Positions 16,191 to 24,839 of a DNA stretch of 48,496 nt are shown piece after piece. The first letter of the stretch is position 1; each line of letters begins with the position of its first letter. A program made the translations under genes and the position numbers. Where the stretch lies: assembly GCA_035276085.1 (NCBI GenBank), contig DATELY010000157.1:1-48496 (forward strand). The letters are read 5' to 3'. The notes below the pieces were generated by a model. That model had not been told where the DNA came from, did no database searches, and was given only the letters and a program-made list of their open reading frames with translations. This DNA is from DATELY01 sp035276085. GTDB lineage: Bacteria > Pseudomonadota > Gammaproteobacteria > Steroidobacterales > Steroidobacteraceae.

Positions 16191-17354
16191 ATGCTCATGC
16201 ACCGAACTCAGGGATCGTGCGATTCGAAATTCAGTGGGGTCCGCACTGCATTCGAAGACAGCTTCGCTCGGCGCGGCGAGCTGGGCGCGAGCCTTTGCAT
16301 CTATGTGGACGGTCGATGTGTCGTTGATTTGTGGGGCGGTCACGCGAACGCGACGCGCACACGACCTTGGCAGCGAGGAACGCTTGCCTGTGTCGCATCG
16401 ACCGGAAAAGGTTTGGCCAGCCTGTGCCTCTTGCGCTTGATCGAGCGCAATCGAGTCGAGCTGGATGCGCCGGTTTGTCGTTACTGGCCCGAATTCGCTG
16501 CAGCGGGAAAGGAGTCGATCACCGTGCGTTGGCTGATGAGCCATCGTGCCGGTCTGCCCGCCATTCGCAAAGACATGACCACCGAGTCGATGTATCAATG
16601 GGATCCGTTCGTACGCGCACTCGCGGAAGAAGCACCTTGGTGGGAGCCCGGCAGTCGTCACGGTTATCACGCGCTGACCTTCGGCTTTCTACTCGGTGAG
16701 GTCGTGCGCCGTGTGAGTGGCAAATCCATCGGGCGATTCTTCCGCGAGGAGATCGGCGCTCCGTTGAGCGCTGACTTTTATTTTGGCGTGCCGGAGAGCG
16801 AGGACGCGCGAGCGGCGGAGATGTTGCCGGAGCCGTTGCCCACGGGGGCTGATCAATCGTTCTTCCAAGATCTGCTCCGCGACCCGCACTCTGTAGGGGC
16901 GCGCGCCTTCTTGAATCCGCCTCGACCGCCACAGAGCATGAACACGCGTGCGTGGCGCGCGGCGGAGATTCCCGCTTCCAACGGTTATGCAACGGCATCG
17001 GGTGTGGCTCGTGTCTATGCGGCACTCGCCGTTGGCGGCTCTCTCGAGGGCGTGCAGATTCTCGAACGCTCGACCATTGCCGCTGCAACCGCCGAACACG
17101 CGCATGGACCCGACGCAGTCATTCCGGTCATCAGTCGCTTCGGCCTCGGCTTCTGGTTGCCGACCGCTGATACTCCCTATGTGCACAGCCCGGTCGCGTT
17201 CGGCCATCCGGGGCGCGGAGGCTCTGTCGGCTTTGCCGATCCCGAGGCGCGCATCGGCTTCGGCTATGTACCCAATCAGTATCTGGGCAGCCCGCGGCAG
17301 GCTGATCCACGAGCGCGCGCACTCATCGATGCCATGTACTCGTGTCTCGATTGA
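16191..17354 (+). CDS. Serine hydrolase of the beta-lactamase/esterase (EstB-like) family
   Basis: 387 residues. The SxxK motif of class C beta-lactamase-fold enzymes is STGK (Ser70, Lys73), and the Tyr of the YxN-like motif is Tyr159 in RHGYHAL. The C-terminal FGHPGRGGSVGFADPEA block is characteristic of the EstB/LpqH-like esterases of this fold. No signal peptide, so a cytoplasmic esterase or carboxylic-ester hydrolase is more likely than a penicillin-degrading enzyme. The start is uncertain: ATG at 16191 and 16197 are both usable and neither has a good ribosome-binding site. It converges on pcm with 26 bases between the stops. The natural substrate is unknown. Confidence 0.88.
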   Translation: MLMHRTQGSCDSKFSGVRTAFEDSFARRGELGASLCIYVDGRCVVDLWGGHANATRTRPWQRGTLACVASTGKGLASLCLLRLIERNRVELDAPVCRYWPEFAAAGKESITVRWLMSHRAGLPAIRKDMTTESMYQWDPFVRALAEEAPWWEPGSRHGYHALTFGFLLGEVVRRVSGKSIGRFFREEIGAPLSADFYFGVPESEDARAAEMLPEPLPTGADQSFFQDLLRDPHSVGARAFLNPPRPPQSMNTRAWRAAEIPASNGYATASGVARVYAALAVGGSLEGVQILERSTIAAATAEHAHGPDAVIPVISRFGLGFWLPTADTPYVHSPVAFGHPGRGGSVGFADPEARIGFGYVPNQYLGSPRQADPRARALIDAMYSCLD

Positions 17355-17380
17355 GGCACGCGAGATCACCGCTGCGCTCA

Positions 17381-18052
17381 TCAGCTCGTTGAACGCCGCC
17401 CATCCTCTGGCCACCCTTGCTCGCCGATCAGCGGCACGAAAGCGACGCCACCCAGATCCTCTTCGTGGTATTCCGTCGCGCTATTGCGTGTGAGCTTGCG
17501 CAAGCGCTGCCCGAATCGATGCCCGCCGACGGGCATGATGAGTCGCCCGCCAATGGCCAATTGCTCTCGCAAAGCGGTCGGAATCTCCGGCCCGCTCGCG
17601 GCAACGACGATCGCGTCGAACGGGGCCGCTTCGGGCCAGCCGCGAGTGCCATCGTCGATTTGAAGTTGGATGTTGTCGTAGCCGAGCCGCTCCAAGCGTC
17701 GCCGCGCGGCCAGCGCCAACGGTTCATGGCGCTCGATGGCATACACCTCGCGTGCAATTCGGCTCATCACGGCTGCGGCGTATCCGGAGCCCGCGCCGAC
17801 CTCCAGTACCCGATCCTCGGGCTTCAGTGCTGCCGCCGCGATCATCAGCGCGACGATGTACGGCTGGGAGATCGTCTGGCCTGCGCCGATCGGCAAGGGC
17901 CCGTCTTCGTAGGCCAATCCCGCGTAACCGGACTCGACGAACGCCTCGCGCGGTACGGAACGCATTGCATCGAGTACTGCACGGTCGTGTATGCCGCGCG
18001 CGGCAATCTGCAGGTCCACCATGCGCTCTCGATCGCGAGAAAAATCCGACAT
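17381..18052 (-). CDS. pcm: Protein-L-isoaspartate O-methyltransferase
   Basis: 223 residues. Pcm methylates isoaspartyl residues in damaged proteins with S-adenosylmethionine, starting their repair. The SAM-binding motif is VLEVGAGSGY (82-91); the substrate-side motif GAGQTISQPYIVALM precedes it, and the later DDGTRGWPEAAPFDAIVVAA block matches motifs II/III. The ATG at 18052 is chosen because GGAGAG lies just upstream and MSDFSRDRERMVDLQ is the normal N-terminus; longer frames read into the gap shared with dusA. In many gammaproteobacteria pcm sits beside surE and rpoS; here it is alone. Confidence 0.95.
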   Translation of the reverse strand: MSDFSRDRERMVDLQIAARGIHDRAVLDAMRSVPREAFVESGYAGLAYEDGPLPIGAGQTISQPYIVALMIAAAALKPEDRVLEVGAGSGYAAAVMSRIAREVYAIERHEPLALAARRRLERLGYDNIQLQIDDGTRGWPEAAPFDAIVVAASGPEIPTALREQLAIGGRLIMPVGGHRFGQRLRKLTRNSATEYHEEDLGGVAFVPLIGEQGWPEDGRRSTS

Positions 18053-18352
18053 TGAACTGACTACTCTCCAACCGCGTTTCAGAAAGGACCACCTCATATC
18101 TGAGCAGTGCCAAACGGCGTTGGAAGTTCCCGGTTGCCGAAGCCGAGGCCCCGCTTCCCGCAGTCCGACCAGAAAGAATATGAAGCGGCACGAGGCCGCC
18201 ACCGCATTGTGTGTAGCCGCGAGCTCGAGCCAAGGCCACAGATCTTGTTTCCGAAGCGCGGACGCAATGGAAACTGTTTGAAAAACAGGAACTTCTCGCG
18301 TAACAAGTCACGGTCGTTGACTACACGAACACTGTTCTCAAAACTACGTCAG
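18053..18352. other. 300-base divergent gap between pcm and dusA
   Basis: It must hold the promoters of both divergent genes. A TTGACT at 18317-18322 is a possible -35 for dusA, but the matching -10 (AAAACT at 18340) is poor. A small hairpin CTGTTT-gaa-AAACAG is at 18274-18288. No gene or tRNA was seen. Confidence 0.4.
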
Positions 18353-19342
18353 ATGAATAGCTTAGACCGCCGCGTTGCCGTGGCCCCCATGATGGACTAC
18401 ACGGACCGGCACTGCCGCTATCTGATGCGGCTGCTGAGTCCGAGCGCGCTGCTGTACACGGAGATGATCACGGCAGGCGCCATCGTGAGAGGCGATGGGC
18501 GGCGGCTGCTCTCGTACGATCCGGCAGAGCATCCGGTTGCGCTGCAGTTGGGCGGTAGCGACCCGCGTGAGCTCGCTCAGGCGGCGCGCGTTGGAGCGGA
18601 TTTCGGCTACGACGAGATCAACCTGAACTGCGGTTGCCCGAGCGATCGCGTGCAGAACGGCCGCTTTGGTGCCTGCCTCATGGGCAGCGCTGAACAGGTT
18701 GCGGAATGTGTCGAAGCGATGCGGACGGCAGTGGCTGTGCCGGTGACGGTGAAGTGCCGAATCGGCATCGAGCCCCGGCCCGATGGGCACGTCGATGACT
18801 ACGAAACGCTCTCGCATTTCGTCCGCACCGTGGCTTCAGCAGGTTGCGACGTGTTCATCGTGCACGCTCGCATTGCCGTGCTCCGTGGTTTGAGCCCGAA
18901 GGAAAATCGTGAGGTTCCGCCGCTGCGGTATGACGACGTGGCCCGATTGCACGCCGAATTTCCGGGGCAGCGCTTTATCTTGAACGGCGGGCTGCAGACT
19001 CGGGCCCAGATTCTGTGCGAGCTCGAGCGCTTCGACGGCGTTATGATCGGGCGCGAAGCGTATGCAAACCCGTACCTGCTGGCAGAGCTGCATCGGGATC
19101 TGGTCGCGCCGGATGCGCCACTACCCGCGCGGCAGAGCGTCTTGGCGCAGTACGGCCGGTATGTGGACGATGCGCTCGGCCGCGGAGAGCGACTGGCTCC
19201 CCTGTTGCGGCCCTTGCATGGTTTGTATGCGGGATTGCCGGGCGTTCGGTCCTGGCGCCGCTACTTGAGTGAGCAGGCGACCGGTGTTCGCAGCGGCGCG
19301 GACATTCTTCAGGGAGCGATGCGGATCGTGGCGGCAGCCTGA
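18353..19342 (+). CDS. dusA: tRNA-dihydrouridine(20/20a) synthase DusA
   Basis: 329 residues. It reduces U20/U20a in the D-loop of tRNA using FMN and NADPH. Evidence: VAVAPMMDYTDRHCR at the N-terminus (FMN-binding), LNCGCPSDRVQ with the catalytic Cys95, the Lys of VTVKCRIGIE, FIVHAR, LSPKENREVPPL (diagnostic of the DusA subfamily) and ILNGGL. The ATG at 18353 gives the standard N-terminus; the frame is open for 82 more codons upstream, but these look non-coding. The HARIAVLRG segment departs slightly from the usual HARKAWLQG. It is followed after 91 bases by the cyclase-FHA gene. Confidence 0.95.
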   Translation: MNSLDRRVAVAPMMDYTDRHCRYLMRLLSPSALLYTEMITAGAIVRGDGRRLLSYDPAEHPVALQLGGSDPRELAQAARVGADFGYDEINLNCGCPSDRVQNGRFGACLMGSAEQVAECVEAMRTAVAVPVTVKCRIGIEPRPDGHVDDYETLSHFVRTVASAGCDVFIVHARIAVLRGLSPKENREVPPLRYDDVARLHAEFPGQRFILNGGLQTRAQILCELERFDGVMIGREAYANPYLLAELHRDLVAPDAPLPARQSVLAQYGRYVDDALGRGERLAPLLRPLHGLYAGLPGVRSWRRYLSEQATGVRSGADILQGAMRIVAAA

Positions 19343-19381
19343 GGATCAGGGTCGGGAAACTTATGTCACGTCGTTACTGTA

Positions 19382-19387
19382 TATAAT
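19382..19387 (+). promoter_or_regulatory. Candidate -10 box for the cyclase-FHA gene
   Basis: A perfect TATAAT lies 46 bases upstream of the ATG. No good -35 hexamer is found at 16-18 bases; a TG two bases upstream of the box resembles an extended -10 but is one base off. Confidence 0.4.
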
Positions 19388-19433
19388 GCGGCGTGACGGC
19401 TCGACTCCCCAGGCGAGCATGCCTTGGTAGGTC

Positions 19434-20339
19434 ATGGGAAAAGACATAGAACTCGCCATTTTGTTTGCCGACGTCGTGGGCAGCACCCGCATTTACGAAG
19501 TCATGGGTGACACTCGTGCCCGTGAGCTCGTCCTGACCTGCGTCGAGATCATGCGCAACGCGACGGAGCAGAACCAGGGCACCGTCATCAAGACGATCGG
19601 CGACGAGGTCATGGCGACCTTTCCCACGGCGAACGATGCGGTCAACGCCGCGAGCCGCATGCAGCATGACATTCGCATGCACGCGGAGCTCAACATCGAA
19701 GGCCAGCCGATCGCCATCCGCATCGGCGGCCACTTCGGGTCGGTGGTCCTCGAGAACCGGGACATCTTCGGCGCCGCCGTGCACACCGCCAATCGCATGA
19801 CCAGCCAGGCCAAGGCCGGGCAGATCATGGTGACGAGCTCGATGGTCGAGCGGCTTGCGCCCGAGTGGCGCTCCGCCGTGCGTCAGATCGACGTAGCAAC
19901 GTTGCGTGGCAAATCCAGCGAAGACGAGCTGTACGAGGTGCTGTGGCAGAAGGAAGATGCCACGAGCATGTTGCCTGCCATCGCGCTCGGTGCCATCAAT
20001 CGCGACCGCAGGTTCAAGCGGCTGCGCTTGAAGTATCAGAACCAGGAGATCGTGCTCGATGAGCATCGCGCGGGCGTCGCCATCGGTCGCGCGGAAGAGA
20101 ACGATCTGGTGATCAAGGGCAACCTGATCTCACGCCTGCACGCGAAGATCGAGCTCACGCGCAACAAGTTCTTCCTGGTGGATCAGAGCACGAACGGCAC
20201 GTTCGTGACGTCGCGCGAAGGCGAAGAGTCCTTCGTCCGGCGCGACACCATGCAGCTCAAAGGGGAAGGCTTCATTGGTTTTGGCCGCGCGCCGGAAACG
20301 AATTCCCCGCAGGCGCTGAAGTACACCTGCGAGGAATGA
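19434..20339 (+). CDS. Class III nucleotide cyclase fused to an FHA domain
   Basis: 301 residues, no membrane segment. Residues 5-170 are a class III cyclase homology domain: metal-binding Asp13 (FADVVGST) and Asp57 (KTIGDEVMA), Lys53 at the nucleobase-selecting position, Asp110 (RDIFG) and Arg121. The transition-state Asn of the usual VNxAxR motif is His117 here (VHTANRM), so catalytic competence is open to question. Residues 195-285 are a forkhead-associated domain with Gly-Arg (218-219), Ser233-Arg234-His236 and Asn254-Gly255-Thr256, the residues that bind phosphothreonine. The expected role is a soluble cAMP-producing enzyme recruited to phosphorylated partners. It ends 4 bases from the convergent pckG stop. 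Confidence 0.9.
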   Translation: MGKDIELAILFADVVGSTRIYEVMGDTRARELVLTCVEIMRNATEQNQGTVIKTIGDEVMATFPTANDAVNAASRMQHDIRMHAELNIEGQPIAIRIGGHFGSVVLENRDIFGAAVHTANRMTSQAKAGQIMVTSSMVERLAPEWRSAVRQIDVATLRGKSSEDELYEVLWQKEDATSMLPAIALGAINRDRRFKRLRLKYQNQEIVLDEHRAGVAIGRAEENDLVIKGNLISRLHAKIELTRNKFFLVDQSTNGTFVTSREGEESFVRRDTMQLKGEGFIGFGRAPETNSPQALKYTCEE

Positions 20340-20343
20340 CGTC

Positions 20344-22089
20344 TTAGCTTCCCAAGCGTCGCGTCACTTGCGCGTGCTCTTCGCGCAGGCGTTGCGGCAG
20401 GCGATCGCGGAATTCATCCAGATAGCTGCCGATGGCGGCCATCTCGCCGCGCCACGCCGCGGGATCAACCGACAGCAGCGTCTCCATCGTGTCCGGCGCG
20501 AGATTCAGGCCGTTCGTGTCGACGTCCTGAGGACGGGGAACGAAGCCGATCGGCGTCTCCTGTGCCGCTGCCTTGCCTTCGCAGCGATCGATGATCCAAC
20601 GCAGCACGCGCAAGTTGTCGCCGTAACCTGGCCACAGGTACTTGCCGTTGCGATCCTGGCGGAACCAGTTGACGTGAAAGACGCGGGGCAACTGCTTGAT
20701 GCGTGCATCGAACGACAGCCAGTGCTTCCAGTAGTCAGCGAAGTTGTAGCCGGCGAACGGCTTCATCGCCATGGGATCGCGGCGGACGACTCCGACCTGG
20801 CCCACAGCCGCAGCCGTGGTCTCGGATGCCATGCCGGCACCCACCAGCACACCGTGCGCCCAGTCGCGCGCCTCATAGACCAGCGGGGCCACTTCACGAC
20901 GGCGGCCACCGAAGAGAATCGCCGAAATCGGCACGCCCTCGGCATCTTCCGTCGCGGGCGAATAGATGGGGTTCTGCGTCGCCGCCACAGTGAAGCGCGC
21001 GTTCGGATGCGCGGCGGGACCGTTGCCGCTCTGGTAGGGGCGGCCCTGCCAGTCGGTGACCGGTGTGCCGCTGTCCAGGCCTTCCCACCAGGGCTGGTTG
21101 TCGGCCGTGACCGCAACGTTGGTGAAGATCGTGTTGCGCTGGATCATGTCGTAGGCGTTGAGGTTGGTCTTGCGGTTCGTGCCGGGCACGACGCCGAAGT
21201 AACCCGCTTCCGGGTTGATCGCGCGCAGCCGGCCGTCGCTGCCGATGCTCAGCCAGGAGATGTCCTCGCCCACGGTCCAGATCTTCCAGCCCGGCATCGT
21301 TTTGGGGGGGACGAGCATGGCGAGGTTGGTCTTGCCGCAAGCAGAGGGGAAAGCGGCCGCGATGTAGTGAGTGCGACCTTCGGGGCTCTGCACACCCATG
21401 AGCAACATGTGCTCGGCCAGCCAGCCCTCGGTGCGAGCCTGGTAGCTCGCGATGCGCAATGCGTGGCATTTCTTGCCCAGCAATGCATTGCCGCCGTAGC
21501 CCGAGCCGATGCTCTGGATGGAGAGTTCCTCGGGGAAGTGCATGATGAAGCGGCGGTCCGGATTCAGATCGCCGAGCGAATGCAGGCCTTTGACGAACGT
21601 GCCGTCGCGCTCGATGCGACGCAGGGCGGCGGCGCCCATGCGTGTCATGATGCGCATGTTCACGACGACATAGGGGCTGTCTGTGATCTCGACGCCGCAG
21701 CGTGCAAAGGGCGACTCGATCGGGCCCATGCAATACGGCACCACGTACAGCGTGCGGCCGCGCATCGCACCTTCGAACAACGAATCGATCTTCTGGTGCG
21801 CTTCCTGCGGGTCCATCCACAGGTTGTTCGGGCCGGCGTCCTCACGATTGCGTGTGCAGACGAACGTCAAGTGCTCCACCCGGGCCACATCGGAGGGATT
21901 CGAGCGATGCAGATAGCAGTTGGGATGGGTCGTGGGATTCAGCTTGATAAGATCGCCGGTGCGCGTCATGGCCTCGATCAACGCGGCGTTTTCGCTTTCC
22001 GAACCGTCGCACCAATGGATCGAGTCCGGCTTGGTCAGGCGTGCGACTTGTTCTACCCAGGATTTCAACGCCGCATTGGACGTGCTCAT
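20344..22089 (-). CDS. pckG: Phosphoenolpyruvate carboxykinase (GTP)
   Basis: 581 residues. It converts oxaloacetate and GTP to PEP, GDP and CO2, the first committed step of gluconeogenesis. The family P-loop FPSACGKTN is at 247-255, including the reactive Cys251. Other GTP-type hallmarks are YVVPYCMGPIESPFA, SGYGGNALLGKKC, WTVGEDISWL and the C-terminal WFRQDRNGKYLWPGYGDN. This is the GTP enzyme, not the ATP-type PckA of enterobacteria. The ATG at 22089 (MSTSNAALKSWV) follows a GAGGAAA ribosome-binding site; an upstream in-frame start would add eight residues. Monocistronic by context. Confidence 0.97.
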   Translation of the reverse strand: MSTSNAALKSWVEQVARLTKPDSIHWCDGSESENAALIEAMTRTGDLIKLNPTTHPNCYLHRSNPSDVARVEHLTFVCTRNREDAGPNNLWMDPQEAHQKIDSLFEGAMRGRTLYVVPYCMGPIESPFARCGVEITDSPYVVVNMRIMTRMGAAALRRIERDGTFVKGLHSLGDLNPDRRFIMHFPEELSIQSIGSGYGGNALLGKKCHALRIASYQARTEGWLAEHMLLMGVQSPEGRTHYIAAAFPSACGKTNLAMLVPPKTMPGWKIWTVGEDISWLSIGSDGRLRAINPEAGYFGVVPGTNRKTNLNAYDMIQRNTIFTNVAVTADNQPWWEGLDSGTPVTDWQGRPYQSGNGPAAHPNARFTVAATQNPIYSPATEDAEGVPISAILFGGRRREVAPLVYEARDWAHGVLVGAGMASETTAAAVGQVGVVRRDPMAMKPFAGYNFADYWKHWLSFDARIKQLPRVFHVNWFRQDRNGKYLWPGYGDNLRVLRWIIDRCEGKAAAQETPIGFVPRPQDVDTNGLNLAPDTMETLLSVDPAAWRGEMAAIGSYLDEFRDRLPQRLREEHAQVTRRLGS

Positions 22090-22389
22090 TGGAATGATTT
22101 CCTCAAATATCAACTGTTTTCATTGTGCGCTCACCCTACGCGAGCAGGAGCGAAGCAGCGCTGAACGATCGCCCGGGCCATCCCGACCCGGACAGTCTCT
22201 GCACACGAAACCGGCCCGGCGATGAGTTGGCCCCAAAGGTGGGTGCGACCGAGGTGGGAGGTGCGTACAGGCGCGGGATTATACCGATCAGTCCCGATTC
22301 CGAAGCGCGAAGCAACGCGCGCTGCCGGAATTTCAACCAGGTGCTCCGGTTATGGGGCGCCCAGGCGACGGACTTTTGGCATAACGAGT
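22090..22389. other. 300-base divergent gap upstream of pckG
   Basis: It carries the pckG promoter on the minus strand and that of the DUF11-type gene on the plus strand; neither can be placed with confidence. No hairpin repeat or tRNA was seen. An in-frame ATG at 22222 would extend the DUF11 gene through most of this gap, but the added residues are Arg/Pro-rich and look non-coding. Confidence 0.4.
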
Positions 22390-22857
22390 GTGCTCGCCTG
22401 CCTGTTCCTGGCGGGATCTGCCTGGGGTATCGACGAGCCCGCACCCGTTGAAATCAAAGCCGTGGCGGAGGTGCGGGAGCAGGTGCAGACGGCCGACGGG
22501 CGCACGATCTGGCGGTTCAAGCCGGCCACAGAGCTGCAGCAGGGCGACGAAGTGTTTTTTACTTTGCACATTCGCAACACGACCGCGATCGTGGCGCCCG
22601 AGGTCACGGTCACCTGGCCGGTGCCGGCGAATACGGTCTACGTCCGGGGCTCGGCCACAGGGCCGTCCGCGGAAGTCAGTTATTCGGTTGATGGGGGTCG
22701 CACGTTCGGTCGCGGTGCGCAGCTTCGCGTACGCGATGCGACCGGCGACGAGCGGCCAGCCACCGAGAGCGACTACACCCACATTCGCTGGCGGCTGCGT
22801 TATCCCCTTGCGCCCCAGGCAGTGGCGCTGGCCCGCTTCAGGGCGATATTCCAGTGA
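22390..22857 (+). CDS. Exported DUF11-type (conserved-repeat-domain) protein
   Basis: About 155 residues if translation begins at the GTG (MLACLFLAGSAWG), which gives a short signal peptide. The n-region lacks a clear positive charge, so the start is uncertain; ATG at 22222 and GTG at 22243 and 22261 are the upstream options. The mature part is a single beta-sandwich of the DUF11 kind: GDEVFFTLHIRNTT, TVTWPVPANTVYVRGSA, VSYSVDGGRTFG, then YTHIRWRLRYPLAPQA. Such domains occur in surface or periplasmic proteins, without known enzymatic role. Its stop overlaps the helicase start (GTGA), an odd functional pairing that implies translational coupling. Confidence 0.75.
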   Translation: MLACLFLAGSAWGIDEPAPVEIKAVAEVREQVQTADGRTIWRFKPATELQQGDEVFFTLHIRNTTAIVAPEVTVTWPVPANTVYVRGSATGPSAEVSYSVDGGRTFGRGAQLRVRDATGDERPATESDYTHIRWRLRYPLAPQAVALARFRAIFQ

Positions 22858-24839
22858 GCGGACGTCCCGACGAAATCGAAGATCTGTTTGCGGCGGATGG
22901 ACCGCTCGGCCGGACGATCGATGGCTTCACTGAACGTCCGGAACAGATCGCCATGGCGCGACACGTGGCGCAAGCGCTGCAGCAGCGCTCACGACTGGTG
23001 GTGGAGGCTGGAACGGGGACGGGGAAGACCTTCGCATATCTCGTTCCAGCGCTCTTGAGCGGTCGCCGGGTGATCATTTCCACCGGCACTCGCAACCTGC
23101 AGGATCAGCTCTTCCATCGCGATCTGCCTGCGGTCGCGCGGGCGCTGGGTTTGCCGGTGCGCGTGGCGCTCCTGAAAGGGCGGGCCAACTATCTGTGTCT
23201 GCATCGGTTGCAACTGGCCGAGCAGCAAGCGAGCGCCCGTGGTCTCAAGCGCGAGGTGGCAATGGCATTGCCGCGCATCCGTGAGTGGTCGCTGAGCACC
23301 CGCTCGGGCGACATCATCGAGATGACGCGCCACGCAGAACAGGATCCCGTGTGGCCGTGGGTGACTTCCACCCGCGAGAACTGTCTCGGTCCGGAGTGCA
23401 CGGAGTTCGACCGCTGCCACGTCGTGGAAGCGAGACGCAGGGCGATGGGAGCGGACATCATCGTCGTGAACCATCATTTGCTGATGGCGGATCTCGTCCT
23501 GAAGGAAGAGGGGTTCGGCGATCTGCTGCCGGGTGCGGACGCGGTGATCGTCGACGAGGCCCATCAGCTGCCGGAGATCGCCACAGCCTTTCTCGGCTTT
23601 GCGGTGTCGATGCGTCAGGTGCAATCGCTGGCCTTGGATCTGGCGGCGGAAGCGATGATCGCACCCGTAACTCATGGGCTTCCAGCAACGCTTACACAAA
23701 CGTTGGAGCGACGCTCGTTCGAGCTCTCCGATGCGTTCGGTAGCGCGACCGAGCGTCGCGACCTCGCGGACTGCTCGCGCGATTTCTTCGACGCGTTGCA
23801 TGAGTTGAAGGACTGTTTGCGCGACGTCGTGCATGCGCTTGCCGCTCCCGCGGAAGCGGTCGCCGCATTGAGTGCGATTCGTCGACGTGCGCAGGAGGTG
23901 TCCACGCGGCTCGATGCGTTCGATCTCGAGCCGAGCGAGGGACCGGCAAGTGTTCGCTGGGTACAGGCACATCGCTCGGGTGTCTCCTTGCACTACGTGC
24001 CCGTCGATGTCTCCACGCAGCTGGGCCAACTCATGGATGCGCACACTGCGGCGTGGATTTGCACCTCCGCCACGTTGGCGGTGGGCGAGGACTTCTCGCA
24101 TTTCCTGGGTCGCATTGGCTTGCGAGAGGCGCAGAGTGCGCGTTTCGACAGTCCCTTCGACTACGCTCAGCAATCGCTGCTGTATCTCCCTCAGGGTCTC
24201 GATGCGCCGAGTTCTTCGCGGCATACCGCTCAAGTCATCGAGGCAGCCGCGCCTGTGCTCGATGCGAGCGGTGGACGTGCGTTTCTGCTCTTCACTAGTC
24301 ATCGAGCGCTGCGTGTCGCGGCGGATCTGTTGCGACGGCGGTATGGCGCCAAAGCTCCCTTCGCGATTCTGGTGCAGGGCGATGCGCCACGTGCGACGCT
24401 GCTCGAGGAGTTCCGTCGTCACGGTAATGCCGTGCTGCTGGGTACGAGCAGTTTTTGGGAAGGTGTCGACGTGAAGGGTCCCGCGCTTTCCGTCGTGGTA
24501 ATCGACAAGCTGCCGTTTGCTGCCCCTGACGATCCCGTGCTCAAAGCGCGCCTGGCGGCGATCGAGCAGCAAGGCGGCAATCCGTTCTTCGAAGAGCAGG
24601 TGCCGCAAGCGGCCATTGCGTTGAAGCAAGGTGTCGGTCGACTGATTCGAGACGTCAACGATTTCGGCGTCGTCATGCTCTGCGATCAGCGCGTGCAGTC
24701 GCGCGGCTACGGGCGTGTCTTCCTCGACAGCTTGCCGCCCTTGCGGCGCACGCGGGATCTGCAGGAAGTGCGGACGTTCCTGCTCGATCGCCTGGCGCAG
24801 GTGGGCGCGCCGTTGTCGACGCGGCGCCGGCTGCCATGA
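22854..24839 (+). CDS. yoaA: ATP-dependent DNA helicase of the DinG/XPD family (YoaA-type)
   Basis: 661 residues. Superfamily 2 iron-sulfur helicases of this type unwind DNA 5' to 3' and act in repair of stalled forks; YoaA works with the HolC subunit in E. coli. Walker A GTGTGKT is at 53-59 and the DEAH box at 234-237. Four cysteines in the inserted domain (115, 177, 182, 188) are spaced as Fe-S ligands. Later motifs include WICTSATL, GTSSFWEGVDVKG and QGVGRLIRD (motif VI). The GTG start overlaps the upstream stop and the stop overlaps tsaB (ATGA), giving a tightly coupled three-gene unit. YoaA is preferred over DinG from length and the yoaA-tsaB neighbourhood. Confidence 0.93.
   Translation: MSGRPDEIEDLFAADGPLGRTIDGFTERPEQIAMARHVAQALQQRSRLVVEAGTGTGKTFAYLVPALLSGRRVIISTGTRNLQDQLFHRDLPAVARALGLPVRVALLKGRANYLCLHRLQLAEQQASARGLKREVAMALPRIREWSLSTRSGDIIEMTRHAEQDPVWPWVTSTRENCLGPECTEFDRCHVVEARRRAMGADIIVVNHHLLMADLVLKEEGFGDLLPGADAVIVDEAHQLPEIATAFLGFAVSMRQVQSLALDLAAEAMIAPVTHGLPATLTQTLERRSFELSDAFGSATERRDLADCSRDFFDALHELKDCLRDVVHALAAPAEAVAALSAIRRRAQEVSTRLDAFDLEPSEGPASVRWVQAHRSGVSLHYVPVDVSTQLGQLMDAHTAAWICTSATLAVGEDFSHFLGRIGLREAQSARFDSPFDYAQQSLLYLPQGLDAPSSSRHTAQVIEAAAPVLDASGGRAFLLFTSHRALRVAADLLRRRYGAKAPFAILVQGDAPRATLLEEFRRHGNAVLLGTSSFWEGVDVKGPALSVVVIDKLPFAAPDDPVLKARLAAIEQQGGNPFFEEQVPQAAIALKQGVGRLIRDVNDFGVVMLCDQRVQSRGYGRVFLDSLPPLRRTRDLQEVRTFLLDRLAQVGAPLSTRRRLP

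Noticed and set aside
16191..17354. Antibiotic-resistance beta-lactamase
   Set aside because: The STGK/Tyr motifs and the GHPGRGGS block fit the esterase branch of the fold, and there is no signal peptide.
18107..18352. 82-residue N-terminal extension of DusA
   Set aside because: Arg/Lys/Pro-rich translation of the divergent promoter region, without similarity to the family.
20368..22164. A 598-codon plus-strand frame opposite pckG
   Set aside because: Antisense shadow of pckG, whose motifs are all intact on the minus strand.
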